Below, one piece after another: positions 46,831 to 56,644 of a stretch of DNA of 64,000 nt (position 1 is the first letter of the stretch; each line of letters begins with the position of its first letter). A model generated the notes under the pieces. That model searched no databases. It saw only the letters and a list, made by a program, of their open reading frames with translations, and was not told where the DNA came from. The translations under genes were made by a program, and so were the position numbers. Source of the DNA: Thermomonas sp. (GTDB lineage Bacteria > Pseudomonadota > Gammaproteobacteria > Xanthomonadales > Xanthomonadaceae); NCBI RefSeq assembly GCF_019104945.1, contig NZ_JAHRWW010000001.1:1-64000 (forward strand), written 5' to 3'.

Positions 46831-48960
46831 TTAGCGCCGCGTCAACCTCCACGCGCGATGGATGCGGGCATTGCGGGCGAAGTCCGGCGGGATGGTGCTG
46901 GCGCTAATGTCTTCCACCCGCGCGAACTCCGCCAGCGCGGCCTCGTCCAGCTTGAAGCGGCGGAAGTTGTTGCTGAAGTACAGCGCGCCACCGGGCGCCA
47001 GCCGCGCCAGCGCCGCACGCAGCAGGCGCACATGGTCGCGCTGCACGTCGAAGTCATCGGCGCGCTTGGAGTTGGAGAAGGTGGGCGGGTCGCAGAAGAT
47101 CACATCAAATTCGCCGGTATCGGCCTCCAGCCACTTCAGCGCATCGGCCTGGGCAATCCGGTGACGGGTGCCGCCGACGCCATTGCCGCGCAGGTTGTCG
47201 GCCAGCCATTCCAGATAGGTGCTGGAAAGATCGACGCTGGTGGTCTCCGCCGCGCCCTGCACCGCCGCCTGCACGGTGGCCGCGCCGGTGTAGCAGAACA
47301 GGTTGAGGAAGCGCTTGCCGCGCGCCTCCAGCGCCATCCGCGCACGCAGCGGGCGATGGTCGAGGAACAGGCCAGTGTCGAGGTAGTCAAACAGGTTGAC
47401 TTGCAGCTTGGCCGCGCCTTCTTCCACCGCGAAGAACTGCCCGCGATGGTCGAAATGGCCATACTTGCTGCCGCCCTTGCCGGTGCTGCGGGTCTTCACC
47501 GCAACGCGTTCCTTGGGCAGGCCGAACACCTCGCGCACGCCCAGCAGCAGGTCGTTCAAGCGCTTGCGGGTGGTGGCCTCGGGGATCGTGCTGGGCGCGG
47601 CGTATTCCTGCACGTGCAGCCACACCTCGCCGTCCACACTGGTGTACACGTCCACCGCGCAGGCGTATTCGGGGATGTCGGCGTCATAGGCGCGGAAGCA
47701 GCTGACCTGCTCCTGCTGCCGCCAGCGCGCCAGTTTGTCGAGGTTCTTGCGCAGGCGATTGGCCACCATCTGCGCGCCTTCCGGCAGCTCGCGCTTGACC
47801 ACGCCCTCGCGCTGCGGCGGCGCGATGGGATCCACCGCAATCAAGCTGCATTCGATCGCACCATTGAAGACCTGGTAGCTCTTCTTAGCGCGCAATCCGG
47901 TGGCGCGCGCCAGCTCAGCATCGCCGCATAGCAGCGCCGCACGCCAGTTGGGTGCAGATTGTTTCAAGGCATCGCCCAATGCGCGGTATAGCGCCGGGTC
48001 GGCCTGCAGGCGGGCGTCATACGGCGGGTTACACACCACCACGCCCAGCGGATTCTCTTGCTTCGGCAGGAAAGCCACGTCGCAGGCAGCGAAGGAGATG
48101 GCTTCCAGCACTTCAGCCACTTCCGCATTTTCACGCGCCGCGCGGATCGCGTGCGGGTCCAGATCACTGCCGTGAAAACACGGACGTAAGCCCGCCAAGC
48201 CGCGCTGGGCGCGCTGCTGTGCATCAACGTAGAGGGCTTCCCAGCTTGCACTATCAAAATTGCGCCAGCGCGTAGGCGGCAGACCGCCGTGACGGCGCAG
48301 CCCCGGCGCCACATCGGCGGCCATCAGCGCGCCTTCGATCAATAGCGTGCCGCTGCCGCACATCGGGTCGAGCAGGTCGCCGCCCTCGGCATAGGCCTGC
48401 GGCCACTTCGCGCGCAGCAGCACCGCAGCGGCCACAGTTTCTTTCAACGGTGCGAGGCCTTGCACTTTGCGCCAGCCGCGGCGGTGCATCGGCCCGCCGG
48501 AAAGGTCAATCGACAGCAGCGCGCGGCCCTTGCGCAGCACCAGACTAATACGCACATCAGGTGATTCCACATCCACATCTGGGCGCTGCCCGGTCTGTTG
48601 GCGCAAGCGATCGACAATCGCGTCTTTCACCCGCTGCGCGGCGTAGCGGGCGTGGGTGATGGCCTCGCCGGAAACGTGCGCGTCAATCGCAATACTGTGC
48701 ATCGGGCCAATATGTGCGGCCCAATCTACCGCCGCGGCCCCGGTGTACAGCGCGTGTTCGTCGGCGCAGTCGAACTCGGCGATCGGCCACAGCACCCGGC
48801 TGGCCAGGCGCGACCACAGCACTGCACGCTGCGCGTCCTGCGTGCTGCCTTCCACATTGGCGCCGGCCATGGTGGCGGTAGCGCGCACGCAGCCAAGCTG
48901 AATGAGCTCATCCACCAACAGGTATTCCAACCCCTTGCCGCAGGAAACAAAAAACTTCAT
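46831..48960 (-). CDS. rlmL: Bifunctional 23S rRNA methyltransferase RlmKL
   Basis: 709 residues, fused. N-terminal THUMP (about 40-155), then the RlmL m2G2445 methyltransferase with [21 protein letters not shown] and [11 protein letters not shown] (about 160-385), then the RlmK m7G2069 methyltransferase with [30 protein letters not shown] and the final SNNFRRF (about 440-709). Length and order match E. coli RlmL (702). Three bases separate its start from the downstream end of the hydrolase gene. Confidence 0.95.
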   Translation of the reverse strand: MKFFVSCGKGLEYLLVDELIQLGCVRATATMAGANVEGSTQDAQRAVLWSRLASRVLWPIAEFDCADEHALYTGAAAVDWAAHIGPMHSIAIDAHVSGEAITHARYAAQRVKDAIVDRLRQQTGQRPDVDVESPDVRISLVLRKGRALLSIDLSGGPMHRRGWRKVQGLAPLKETVAAAVLLRAKWPQAYAEGGDLLDPMCGSGTLLIEGALMAADVAPGLRRHGGLPPTRWRNFDSASWEALYVDAQQRAQRGLAGLRPCFHGSDLDPHAIRAARENAEVAEVLEAISFAACDVAFLPKQENPLGVVVCNPPYDARLQADPALYRALGDALKQSAPNWRAALLCGDAELARATGLRAKKSYQVFNGAIECSLIAVDPIAPPQREGVVKRELPEGAQMVANRLRKNLDKLARWRQQEQVSCFRAYDADIPEYACAVDVYTSVDGEVWLHVQEYAAPSTIPEATTRKRLNDLLLGVREVFGLPKERVAVKTRSTGKGGSKYGHFDHRGQFFAVEEGAAKLQVNLFDYLDTGLFLDHRPLRARMALEARGKRFLNLFCYTGAATVQAAVQGAAETTSVDLSSTYLEWLADNLRGNGVGGTRHRIAQADALKWLEADTGEFDVIFCDPPTFSNSKRADDFDVQRDHVRLLRAALARLAPGGALYFSNNFRRFKLDEAALAEFARVEDISASTIPPDFARNARIHRAWRLTRR

Positions 48961-48963
48961 GAC

Positions 48964-49488
48964 TTACAAAGACTCCAATAACGCGGCAAACGCTTCTGCG
49001 CTGGCCTGTACATGCTCAGACAGGCGGTGCCCGTCATTCACCAAAAGCAGGCGCGCCTTGCGCGGCGCGGCCCAATCCACCACCTGCTGCGCGGGGATCA
49101 ATTCATCCTGCCAGCCGTGAATAATCGACATCGGCACGTCGGCGGCCGGCATCGGCGGTGCGGCGCGCATCGCCACTGGCGGTGCCATTAAAAATAGCCC
49201 TGCCACCGCCACCTGCTGCGACACATAGCCGCTGATATACGCACCAAGGCTGGACCCTGCAAGCACCACTGGCCCACGCGTTGCCGCCGCTTGTACCAAG
49301 CCCAGCAGCCGCGCCACCCGTGCAGGCACATCGCCATGCGCGCCCTTGTCTTGCTGGCGATCAAGGTCGGTGTAATCCGGGCATTCGTAGCTAAAGCCGA
49401 GGCGTCCGGCCACCTCGGCCAAAGCCGTCACTTTCGTGGCGTGGGGGCCACTTTCGAAGCCGTGCGAGAGTATGCAGTGTCCTTTCAT
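48964..49488 (-). CDS. Small alpha/beta hydrolase (YqiA/YcfP-like)
   Basis: 174 residues. The catalytic triad is visible: serine in LAGSSLGAYIS, aspartate in IIHGWQDELIP and histidine in NDGHRLSEH. The N-terminus ILSHGFESGPHATKV is characteristic of a small esterase-like group. The substrate is unknown. Its start is 23 bases from the divergent ampD start, with a palindromic -10-like element between. Confidence 0.85.
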   Translation of the reverse strand: MKGHCILSHGFESGPHATKVTALAEVAGRLGFSYECPDYTDLDRQQDKGAHGDVPARVARLLGLVQAAATRGPVVLAGSSLGAYISGYVSQQVAVAGLFLMAPPVAMRAAPPMPAADVPMSIIHGWQDELIPAQQVVDWAAPRKARLLLVNDGHRLSEHVQASAEAFAALLESL

Positions 49489-49492
49489 CAGA

Positions 49493-49506
49493 GAATGCTA
49501 GCATTC
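49493..49506. promoter_or_regulatory. 14-bp palindrome giving a possible two-way -10 element
   Basis: GAATGCTAGCATTC is a perfect palindrome in the 23-bp gap between two divergent starts. TAGCAT appears on each strand, seven bases before the ampD ATG on the plus strand and six bases before the hydrolase ATG on the minus strand. Either a shared promoter core for two leaderless messages or a regulator site. Confidence 0.45.
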
Positions 49507-49511
49507 ACCGG

Positions 49512-50066
49512 ATGTACTCATTCGCAATTCATCCGAATCCCCTCCCCTACGTCATGTCGCTGGACGCCCGTTCCGTGGACGCCATCGACACCGTGGTGAT
49601 CCACTGCACCGAACTTCCAGATCTCGCCACTGCGCGCGAATACGGTGAGCGTGCGCTGTATGACTCCGGCACCGGCAATAGCGGGCATTACTACATCGAC
49701 CGTGACGGACGAATTGAAGAATACGTAGCCCCCGCCCGCGTGGCCCACCACACTAAAGGCTGGAACCCGCGCAGTATTGGTATCGAGCTGGTCAATACCG
49801 GGCGCTATCCGGACTGGCTGGATTCGCGCCACCAGAGCATGAACGAGCCTTATTCAGAAATCCAAATCACTGCGCTCATTGCGCTGCTGCAGTGGCTTTC
49901 CAGCCAGTTTGAAGGCCTAACTCAAATCGCCGGGCATGAAGACCTAGACCGCGGGGAAGTTGAGGCCAGCGACAACGCCGACCTGCACGTTCGACGCAAA
50001 CTGGACCCAGGCCCGATGTTCCCGTGGGAGAAAGTGCTAGGTGCCATTCATCTTCGGCGGCTTTAA
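49512..50066 (+). CDS. ampD: N-acetylmuramoyl-L-alanine amidase, AmpD type
   Basis: 184 residues without signal peptide. Zinc and catalytic motifs: VIHCTELPD, SGHYYIDRDGRIEEYV, VAHHTKGWNPRSIGIELVNTG, IAGHEDLDRGEV and RKLDPGPMFPW. It should cleave anhydro-muropeptides in the cytoplasm during wall recycling, which in related bacteria also sets AmpR-controlled beta-lactamase. The start at 49512 matches the usual long N-terminus; a Met 14 codons in is the alternative. No Shine-Dalgarno is evident. Confidence 0.92.
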   Translation: MYSFAIHPNPLPYVMSLDARSVDAIDTVVIHCTELPDLATAREYGERALYDSGTGNSGHYYIDRDGRIEEYVAPARVAHHTKGWNPRSIGIELVNTGRYPDWLDSRHQSMNEPYSEIQITALIALLQWLSSQFEGLTQIAGHEDLDRGEVEASDNADLHVRRKLDPGPMFPWEKVLGAIHLRRL

Positions 50067-50093
50067 GGCGCGGCGCCCCGTATAATTTACGGC

Positions 50094-50969
50094 ATGAATG
50101 CCCCCGTCTCCGAACTGATCGACCTCCTCTCGCTTGAGCGCTTAGAAGATGACCTATTCCGCGGCCAAAGCCGTGATATTGGCACTAAATACGTTTTTGG
50201 CGGGCAAGTTTTAGGGCAGGCGCTATCCGCAGCCCAAGCCACACTGGCCCAGCCACGCCATGCGCATTCGCTGCATGCCTACTTCTTACGCGCGGGCAAT
50301 ATCGAAGCACCGATCGTTTATGACGTGGATCGCACACGCGATGGCGGTAGTTTCTCGGTGCGTCGGGTCACGGCTATCCAACACGGCAAAGTGATTTTCT
50401 TCTGCGCTGCATCGTTTCAGGACGAAGAACCTGGCGCCGAGCACCAGCTCAGCATGCCAGAAGTCCCCAAGCCTGAAGATTTGGAACCCGCGCCGATGAT
50501 CCCGCCGGAAAAACTGGCCCTGCTCCCCATCAAAGTGCAGCGCTGGCTCGACCGCGACGGCCCGTTTGAGTTTCGCCACGTCTATCCGCGTGATGAGCTC
50601 AACCCACCCAAGCGCCCGCCGTTCCAGCAGGTCTGGTTTCGCTTAACCGAGCGCGTAGGCGATGCGCCCGAGCTACACCGCGCGCTACTGGCCTACGCCA
50701 GTGATTTCCATCTCCTTGGCACCGCCACCTTCCCGCACGGCATCAGCTACTACCAGCCGAACGTGCAGATGGCCTCGCTTGATCACGCACTATGGTTTCA
50801 CCGCAGCTTCCGCGCCGACGACTGGCTGCTGTACTCCATCGACAGCCCCAGCGCGCAAGGCTCACGCGGCTTGGCGCGTGGCCAGATTTTTGATCGCAGT
50901 GGGCGTTTAATTGCCAGCACCGCGCAAGAAGGCATGATCCGCGTTCTACCCGACAAGGCGGCACCGTGA
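50094..50969 (+). CDS. tesB: Acyl-CoA thioesterase II
   Basis: 291 residues, double hot-dog fold. Seen: DLFRGQS, YVFGGQVLGQALSAA, LHAYFLRAGN, RDGGSFSVRRV, SLDHALWFH with the catalytic aspartate and SPSAQGSRGLARGQIF with the threonine/glutamine region. It hydrolyses medium- and long-chain acyl-CoA. TATAAT at 50081-50086 lies eight bases before the ATG, suggesting a leaderless or almost leaderless message. Its stop overlaps the next GTG (GTGA). Confidence 0.93.
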   Translation: MNAPVSELIDLLSLERLEDDLFRGQSRDIGTKYVFGGQVLGQALSAAQATLAQPRHAHSLHAYFLRAGNIEAPIVYDVDRTRDGGSFSVRRVTAIQHGKVIFFCAASFQDEEPGAEHQLSMPEVPKPEDLEPAPMIPPEKLALLPIKVQRWLDRDGPFEFRHVYPRDELNPPKRPPFQQVWFRLTERVGDAPELHRALLAYASDFHLLGTATFPHGISYYQPNVQMASLDHALWFHRSFRADDWLLYSIDSPSAQGSRGLARGQIFDRSGRLIASTAQEGMIRVLPDKAAP

Positions 50970-51775
50970 GAAAGGTTTTCTCCAGTCAACGGCTGGAAAA
51001 CGTCGAAGCCGTAGCCCAGTTGTTACGTGATGCGGGGATCGAAGTCAAAATTGAAAACGGTCGCTCCTATCGCGGCCATCGGCGCGGCAACTTTAGCTAT
51101 GACACGCGCAAGCAAGCCGAGAGCATGCCCGCCGTTTGGATTCTGCGTTCAGAAGACCAACCGCGTGGACGCCAAATGCTGCGCGACATGGGTTTGCTCG
51201 AAAGCACGCGCAACCCCAGCGAGAGCTACGTTCTTGCGAGCCGACATTCTGAAAAAGACACGCGCGGCGGCTTCACCGCGAAACGCATCAAGCTGGGGCT
51301 GTTGGTACTGATCGTGGCGGGTATTGGGCTGATCGCTTTCGGCACACAGCTCCCCCAGCTTTTGAAGAAAAAAACAGTACCCGCCCCGCCGCCTGCCGTG
51401 GCGGTGAAGGCACCTCCTGCGCCTTTGATCCCTGAAACGATTACCGAACTTGCATCCTACCAAGCCGACGTTCCTACAGCACTTGCTGCGGCATTAGTAC
51501 GCAAAGCGCTAGAAGAACATCAACTCAAAACGGCTTGTATCAGCGTTGACGGGAAAGCGCCCTCCAACAATGTGATGCAGGCCATTGCCAATAGCAACAC
51601 CGCATTGCACCCAATTACCGCTTGCCAAGACGCAGCCACAACGCGCATCGACGTAAGCCGCTACATCACCGACGGCAGCGGCAGTGGCGAGGCCACACTT
51701 ACCGTTGGAAACTCGGCTGAAACACTGCACGTCAGCCGCGAGGGGCACAGCTGGAGCATTCAGGGCAGGCGCTAA
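50966..51775 (+). CDS. DUF2007-like membrane protein
   Basis: 269 residues. The N-terminal ~80 residues (KVFSSQRLENVEAVAQLLRDAGIEVKIENG to MLRDMG) match the putative signal-transducing DUF2007 fold. One membrane helix follows (about 111-130, LGLLVLIVAGIGLIAFG), then a Pro/Ala linker and a periplasmic domain (about 155-269) with two cysteines. Similar genes in Xanthomonas are annotated as pathogenicity-like proteins, without a defined function. GTG start, coupled to tesB. Confidence 0.7.
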   Translation: MRKVFSSQRLENVEAVAQLLRDAGIEVKIENGRSYRGHRRGNFSYDTRKQAESMPAVWILRSEDQPRGRQMLRDMGLLESTRNPSESYVLASRHSEKDTRGGFTAKRIKLGLLVLIVAGIGLIAFGTQLPQLLKKKTVPAPPPAVAVKAPPAPLIPETITELASYQADVPTALAAALVRKALEEHQLKTACISVDGKAPSNNVMQAIANSNTALHPITACQDAATTRIDVSRYITDGSGSGEATLTVGNSAETLHVSREGHSWSIQGRR

Positions 51776-51798
51776 GCCCTGCCCTGAAACAGCACCCA

Positions 51799-52269
51799 TT
51801 ATTTCTTGGCTGGCTGCGCTGCAGGTGTTGCATCCATTTTGTGGTGCATGCCATGCTTTTGCATGGAGCCGCGCATCTTGCCGTGCTCCATCTTGCTGCG
51901 ATCCATTCCACACACTTGGTGCATTTTGCTGAACTCATCGCGGCTTAGCTGACCGTTCTTATCCGTGTCGGCCTTATCGAAACACTCGTTGCGACGCTGC
52001 GCCATCCGCGCCTCGCGGTCGGCCTTGTCCACAAATCCGTCTTTATTGACATCCATCTGATCGAAGCGCTCGGCGAACTTCGGAGCTTTGGCCGCTTCTT
52101 CTTTACTGATACGCCCATCGCCATTGGTGTCTATCTGCTTCATGCGATGCTGCGCCGGTTGCTGCTGCGGCTGAACCTGCGGCTGCGTCTGTGGCTTGGT
52201 TTGGGCCATCGCAAAGGTAGAAGCCATCGCAACGGCAACGGCCAGCCCCATCAGGTGCATCTTTTTCAT
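51799..52269 (-). CDS. Exported EF-hand protein with Met/His-rich tail
   Basis: 156 residues. Signal peptide MKKMHLMGLAVAVAMASTFAMA, a Gln/Pro stretch, then three EF-hand loops: DTNGDGRISKEE, DVNKDGFVDKAD and DTDKNGQLSRDE, each with calcium-ligand spacing. The tail from about 125 is rich in Met and His (MDRSKMEHGKMRGSMQKHGM), a composition often tied to copper or other soft metals. Likely periplasmic and calcium-binding; the tail function is inferred. GAGGAG precedes the start at 52269. Confidence 0.82.
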   Translation of the reverse strand: MKKMHLMGLAVAVAMASTFAMAQTKPQTQPQVQPQQQPAQHRMKQIDTNGDGRISKEEAAKAPKFAERFDQMDVNKDGFVDKADREARMAQRRNECFDKADTDKNGQLSRDEFSKMHQVCGMDRSKMEHGKMRGSMQKHGMHHKMDATPAAQPAKK

Positions 52270-52380
52270 CTGATCATCTCCTCCCGGTACCGTCCGGGCT
52301 TGCAGATAAAAACGTCCCGCCACACATTTGGTTGACCGTCCCCCCTGCGCGTAGCTGAACGAGAGCGCTATGCTTCAGCC

Positions 52381-53094
52381 ATGGAAAGCAATAACGACAA
52401 CCTGCGTTTATTCCACAGCGCCCCGCACCCCTGCGGTTATTGGCCAGACCGGCAAGCGCGCGACTTGGTATTAGACCCGCGCGACCCGCGCTTGCCAGAA
52501 CTCTATGCCATGGCTTTACAGTGGGGCTTTCGCCGCTCTGGCGATATCGTGTATCGCCCTAGCTGCAACGGCTGCCGCGCCTGCATTCCCGTGCGCATTC
52601 CTGTTGCCGCGTTTATACCTAACCGCAGCCAGCGGCGCTGCCTTGCCCATAATGCAGATATTGAATGCCACATCGTGATGCCAAGCAGCAACGATGAATA
52701 TCTCGCGTTGTATCAGCGCTATCTCACCTCGCGGCATCGTGGCGGCGGCATGGATCAACACGGGATGCACGAATTCGAACAGTTTTTGATCGGCTCATGG
52801 AGCACCAGCCGCTTTATGGAACTGCGTCAACGCAGCACGCACCTGCTGTTAGGGCTTGCGGTAACCGACCTTGTTACCGACGCACTTTCGGCGGTGTACA
52901 CCTTCTATGATCCCAACGAAACCGCGCGCAGCCTCGGCACACTCGGCATTTTGAAACAGCTTGAGTGGGCGCACCGCGAGCAGCGCGCACATCTCTATTT
53001 AGGCTATTGGATCGAAGGGCATTCCAAGATGGACTACAAGCGCCACTTTCATCCGCTAGAGCAATTCAACGGGCGCAGCTGGGAACCTTTCTAG
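52381..53094 (+). CDS. bpt: Aspartate/glutamate leucyltransferase
   Basis: 237 residues, Bpt branch of arginyl/leucyl-tRNA-protein transferases. Seen: [18 protein letters not shown], the cysteine-rich [41 protein letters not shown] and [18 protein letters not shown]. It adds leucine to N-terminal Asp or Glu, marking proteins for ClpS/ClpAP (N-degron pathway). TATGCT at 52369-52374 is six bases before the ATG and there is no Shine-Dalgarno. Its TAG shares three bases with the convergent gene's TAG (CTAG). Confidence 0.93.
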   Translation: MESNNDNLRLFHSAPHPCGYWPDRQARDLVLDPRDPRLPELYAMALQWGFRRSGDIVYRPSCNGCRACIPVRIPVAAFIPNRSQRRCLAHNADIECHIVMPSSNDEYLALYQRYLTSRHRGGGMDQHGMHEFEQFLIGSWSTSRFMELRQRSTHLLLGLAVTDLVTDALSAVYTFYDPNETARSLGTLGILKQLEWAHREQRAHLYLGYWIEGHSKMDYKRHFHPLEQFNGRSWEPF

Positions 53095-53447
53095 CCCTCA
53101 GGTTTTGGATTTGGTGCGGCCGCGGCCGCCGCCTCCCTGCTTGGCTGCGCTGCCACTGCTGCCGCCTCCGGGCGGTTACGGTCATAAAACCCAAACTCGC
53201 TATCGCTACGCGCAGAGACAATCATGCGCACCATCGTTCCGGGGATCATTAACTCCACTTCCACGGTACGTCCATCGGGCGCTTTTCCTTCAAGGGTTAG
53301 CTCAATAAACGGCCCGCCGGTATCTACTTCTCGGCACGGCACAAACGGCCCCGCTGGACCGCCAGCAAGATAGGGATGAATGGCATCACCCAAGGCCTCA
53401 AGCGCTTGTGGGAACAAGAATACAGCGTAGCCAGATACTTCAGCCAT
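53091..53447 (-). CDS. Hypothetical protein
   Basis: 118 residues starting [20 protein letters not shown]. The body (about 1-90) is a mixed fold with [22 protein letters not shown] and [18 protein letters not shown]; the end is an Ala/Pro-rich tail. No signal peptide. I do not recognise a family with confidence. It lies between bpt (convergent, overlapping stop) and the urea transporter gene (same direction, 60 bases upstream). Confidence 0.65.
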   Translation of the reverse strand: MAEVSGYAVFLFPQALEALGDAIHPYLAGGPAGPFVPCREVDTGGPFIELTLEGKAPDGRTVEVELMIPGTMVRMIVSARSDSEFGFYDRNRPEAAAVAAQPSREAAAAAAPNPKPEG

Positions 53448-53507
53448 GTGCAAACCCTTTATCTACGTATTGAAACAGCATACGCGCCTAGCGGGGCAGC
53501 ACAACAC

Positions 53508-54506
53508 TCAAGCCGACGGGCGAAGCCCTGAAAAACCACGCGCCGCCAGCACAAAGATCCACGTCACCACAACGAAGGCTGAGGTCATTGCAGGCATCCC
53601 TAAAGGAGCCAGCGCTGCCGATAGCGCTGCATGTACCACCGCCGCCAACGCGGCCGCAAAAGCGGCGTAGAACACAGAACGCCTTGATGTGTGCAAAAAG
53701 ACACCACCCACCGCCAGCATAGTGAGTGCGCTATTAAAACCAAATGCCCCCGCGCGAATGGCAGGCTCGGCCGCCCCCATTCCCCAAGCGACAACAACGC
53801 CAATCAATGCACCGAACAGCGCCAGCACCGCGCTGCTTCGTGAGCTCAGCAGCAGGCCAGCACAAAACAGCGCACCGGTAAGCAGGCTTCCCTGAAAAAA
53901 CACCTGCGCCACGCCATTAAGCGTGCCTTCCCATACTGTTGTCTGCGTTACCACGCCCTCTACTAGCGTGGATTTTGGCAAACCTGCAGTGGGCAACATT
54001 TGCGTTGATTGCAGGCGGCCAAAGCGTGCGGTTGCAAGGAAAAACCCAAGCGACGTCAGCACAAATGGCGCCGTCAGCACCGGCAACTGCCAGCGTTTGA
54101 ATAACTCCATGAGCGCGGCCATCAATACGCTTGAACCTGCCGCGGCCACCACAACACAGCTCCATGTGAGTGGGCTTGGTGTTAAGAAGTACAGCAGCGC
54201 GATGGCCACCAGCACGCCATTGAAACCAAACATGCCCGAGCGTACCTGCTCACGCGGCGCGCCCAGCGCCACTGCCGCCGCCGTGCTGGAAGCCGCCCCC
54301 ACTAATGCTGCTGCGGCAAACAGCCAAGAATTGCACGCAATCCCCAGCAGAAACAGCAGCCCCGTATAGCTATTGTTCTGAAACATCACCTGCCCGATAC
54401 CGCGCAGCAGGCTATCGAAAAATTCTAAACACGCGCCCCAAAAGGTATTACCTGTTACTTCCCATCCACTCCGCTCGAACGTCAACATCGGGCTGTGCTC
54501 AATCAT
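53508..54506 (-). CDS. Urea transporter (UT family)
   Basis: 332 residues, about ten hydrophobic segments in two homologous halves. The repeated signatures are LLRGIGQVMFQNNSYTGLLFLLGI with FNGVLVAIAL in the first half, and VAQVFFQGSLLTGALFCAGL with FNSALTMLAV in the second; LTAPFVLTSLGFF and MPAMTSAFVVVTWIF are the paired LxxP-like segments. By family it is a urea channel. No urease or nickel genes lie in the window. Confidence 0.88.
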   Translation of the reverse strand: MIEHSPMLTFERSGWEVTGNTFWGACLEFFDSLLRGIGQVMFQNNSYTGLLFLLGIACNSWLFAAAALVGAASSTAAAVALGAPREQVRSGMFGFNGVLVAIALLYFLTPSPLTWSCVVVAAAGSSVLMAALMELFKRWQLPVLTAPFVLTSLGFFLATARFGRLQSTQMLPTAGLPKSTLVEGVVTQTTVWEGTLNGVAQVFFQGSLLTGALFCAGLLLSSRSSAVLALFGALIGVVVAWGMGAAEPAIRAGAFGFNSALTMLAVGGVFLHTSRRSVFYAAFAAALAAVVHAALSAALAPLGMPAMTSAFVVVTWIFVLAARGFSGLRPSA

Positions 54507-54568
54507 CTATATCGCCGCATTCTAGGCCAGCACGGGACAAGCTGCCGCTCCCGTGCGATCCTGTAGGC

Positions 54569-55477
54569 ATGCCGCCGCTTCCTTTTTGCCGCGCCACGCT
54601 TGCGCTCATCCTTCTCTGCCTTGCTGGCTGCTCACAGCCATCGCTGCCGTTTTCGCGCTTAGCGGGGCTGGTTACCCACAGTCAGTTGGATGAAATTTCA
54701 GGGCTTGCCGCGTCGCATATTCACGATGACGTGCTTTGGGTACACAACGACAGCGAGAACAAAGCGCGCCTCTATGCCATTAGCCGTCGCGGCAGGCTCA
54801 TTGCTAAATTTGACATTGAAGGCGCAAAGAATATCGACTGGGAAGACCTCGCCAGTTTTACCCTCAATGACAAGCACTACCTATTGCTTGCCGACACAGG
54901 CGATAACGCAGGCCGCCGCCGCGACTTCTACCTGCATGTATTTGAAGAACCAGAAACGCTCAAGAACGGCACGTTAAAGCCTGCATGGTCGATCCACGGA
55001 CGCTGGCCCGACGGCCCACGCGATTGCGAAGCCGTGGCCGTGGACGCGCAGCAAAAGGAAGTGCTACTGATCTCGAAAAAACGCGTTCCGCCTGAGCTTT
55101 TTTCACTGCCGCTGGCCAACCCGCACGGGCAGCTACGCGAAGCGCGCCGTATCGGCCGCCTGCAAGGCGTACCGCAGACCAGCGAAGCACTGCGTGAGAA
55201 GAACCCTAAACTGGCCGCATTGTTCTCGCAGGTAACATCGGCCGATATCTCCCCCGACCGCAGTACCTTGGCGGTGCTCACCTACGGCAGTGTGCTGTTT
55301 TACCGCCGCAATGCTCATGAAACCTGGGCCGATGCCGTGGCGCATACCCCCGAGACGCACGACGTGCCGCTGATTCCACAAGCCGAGGCCTTAGGTTGGA
55401 GCGCAGGCGGCGCGGGCCTGTATGCCACCGGCGAATCGCGCCCTGCACCGATCTTCTACCTCGTCCCCCAGCATTAG
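54569..55477 (+). CDS. Lipoprotein of beta-propeller type, unknown function
   Basis: 302 residues. The lipoprotein signal ends LLCLAGCSQ (cysteine near 19). The rest contains repeated strands such as EISGLAASHIHDDVLWVHNDS, KHYLLLADTGDNAGRRRDFYL and QKEVLLISKKRVPPELF, compatible with a beta-propeller of the kind found near esterase-like phytases; no catalytic assignment is possible. A hairpin GCACGGGA/TCCCGTGC (54530-54556) sits just ahead of the ATG. Confidence 0.7.
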   Translation: MPPLPFCRATLALILLCLAGCSQPSLPFSRLAGLVTHSQLDEISGLAASHIHDDVLWVHNDSENKARLYAISRRGRLIAKFDIEGAKNIDWEDLASFTLNDKHYLLLADTGDNAGRRRDFYLHVFEEPETLKNGTLKPAWSIHGRWPDGPRDCEAVAVDAQQKEVLLISKKRVPPELFSLPLANPHGQLREARRIGRLQGVPQTSEALREKNPKLAALFSQVTSADISPDRSTLAVLTYGSVLFYRRNAHETWADAVAHTPETHDVPLIPQAEALGWSAGGAGLYATGESRPAPIFYLVPQH

Positions 55478-55526
55478 CCCATCGAAAAACGTCTGGTCTA
55501 ACCGTTTGTCGGCTCGCATTTGCTAA

Positions 55527-55550
55527 TTTGATATCATTTTGATATCAAAT
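55527..55550 (+). promoter_or_regulatory. Tandem TGATATCA operator before the SPFH operon
   Basis: TGATATCA occurs at 55529-55536 and again at 55540-55547, 11 bases apart, about one helical turn; the second is the centre of a 12-bp palindrome TTTGATATCAAA. It is 27 bases upstream of the SPFH gene. The third-position gene product is a ribbon-helix-helix protein, a class that binds such closely spaced repeats, so autoregulation is plausible. Confidence 0.55.
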
Positions 55551-55576
55551 AATCACCGACTCACGTGAGACCGACC

Positions 55577-56461
55577 ATGAAAGAGAACCCCATCCGCTCC
55601 CTACCCGGCATCCCGTTTCTGCTGTTTGTCTTACTTCTCGGCATTACCGGTATCTGGCTCACCAAACAGGGCATAGGCCCAGACCCAGACGCGCTTGGCG
55701 TTGCCTCTGGGGCCAATATCGCCTACGGCCTACTGATGGTGCTCATCGCCTTCCTCAGCCTCATTGGCCTGTACACCGTGCAACCCAATCAATCCGCCGT
55801 GCTCAGCCTATTTGGCAAATATGTGGGCACGGTGAAAGACACCGGCCTGCGCTGGAATAACCCGTTTTATTCCAAGAAGAAAATCTCGCTGCGCGTGCGC
55901 AACTTTGAATCGGGCAAGCTCAAGGTCAACGAACTGGAAGGCAGCCCCATTGAAATTGCCGCCGTCATCGTCTGGCAGGTGCAAGACAGCGCCGAAGCGG
56001 TGTACAACGTCGACGATTACGAAAGCTTTGTGCACATCCAGTCTGAGTCGGCGCTACGCACAATGGCCACCAGCTACCCCTACGACCAGCACGAAGATGG
56101 CCAAGTCGCACTGCGCAGCCATGCCACTGAAGTCTCCCAACATTTGCGCGATGAACTTTCCGAACGCTTGGCCGACGCGGGCGTTCAGGTCATTGATGCG
56201 CGCATCAGTCACCTTGCTTACGCCCCTGAAATTGCTCAAGCCATGCTGCAGCGCCAGCAAGCAAACGCCATTATCGCCGCGCGCACACGCATCGTTGCCG
56301 GCGCGGTAGGCATGGTGGAAATGGCGCTGTCGGAACTGAAGAAAAACGCTGTGGTAGAACTAGACGAAGAGCGCAAAGCCCAGATGGTCAGCAACCTCTT
56401 GGTGGTGCTGTGCGGAGAACGCGCCACCCAGCCCATCGTCAACACCGGCAGCCTGTACTAA
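55577..56461 (+). CDS. SPFH/Band 7 domain membrane protein
   Basis: 294 residues. Two membrane segments (about 8-28 and 45-68) precede an SPFH domain (about 70-230) with [45 protein letters not shown] and [13 protein letters not shown]. The end is helical, [40 protein letters not shown] proteins form membrane cages or rafts; this branch is usually next to an Arc-like gene. ATG at 55577 is chosen over GTG at 55565. The Arc-like gene follows after three bases. Confidence 0.88.
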   Translation: MKENPIRSLPGIPFLLFVLLLGITGIWLTKQGIGPDPDALGVASGANIAYGLLMVLIAFLSLIGLYTVQPNQSAVLSLFGKYVGTVKDTGLRWNNPFYSKKKISLRVRNFESGKLKVNELEGSPIEIAAVIVWQVQDSAEAVYNVDDYESFVHIQSESALRTMATSYPYDQHEDGQVALRSHATEVSQHLRDELSERLADAGVQVIDARISHLAYAPEIAQAMLQRQQANAIIAARTRIVAGAVGMVEMALSELKKNAVVELDEERKAQMVSNLLVVLCGERATQPIVNTGSLY

Positions 56462-56464
56462 GCC

Positions 56465-56644
56465 ATGGCCGAGAAAAAAGCCTACCCGCTGCGCATCAAC
56501 GCCGAGATCCTCGCGGCCGCGCAGCGCTGGGCCGATGATGAGCTGCGCAGCCTGAACGCTCAAATCGAATATGTCTTGCGCGACGCACTGCGCAAGGCCG
56601 GGCGCCTGCCAACAGCTAAGCCAATAAAGGAAGCAAATAAATGA
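56465..56644 (+). CDS. Arc-like ribbon-helix-helix DNA-binding protein
   Basis: 59 residues: [20 protein letters not shown], then [20 protein letters not shown] and ALRKAGR. A short strand (AYPLRIN) followed by two helices with the RSLNAQIE turn is the Arc/MetJ pattern. It probably dimerises and binds the TGATATCA repeats at 55529-55547. Its TGA overlaps the DUF4177 ATG (ATGA). Easily missed because of its size. Confidence 0.82.
   Translation: MAEKKAYPLRINAEILAAAQRWADDELRSLNAQIEYVLRDALRKAGRLPTAKPIKEANK

Noticed and set aside
54530-54556. Terminator for the urea transporter region
   Set aside because: The stem lies between divergent starts, has no T tract in either direction, and is more likely a leader hairpin of the lipoprotein gene.
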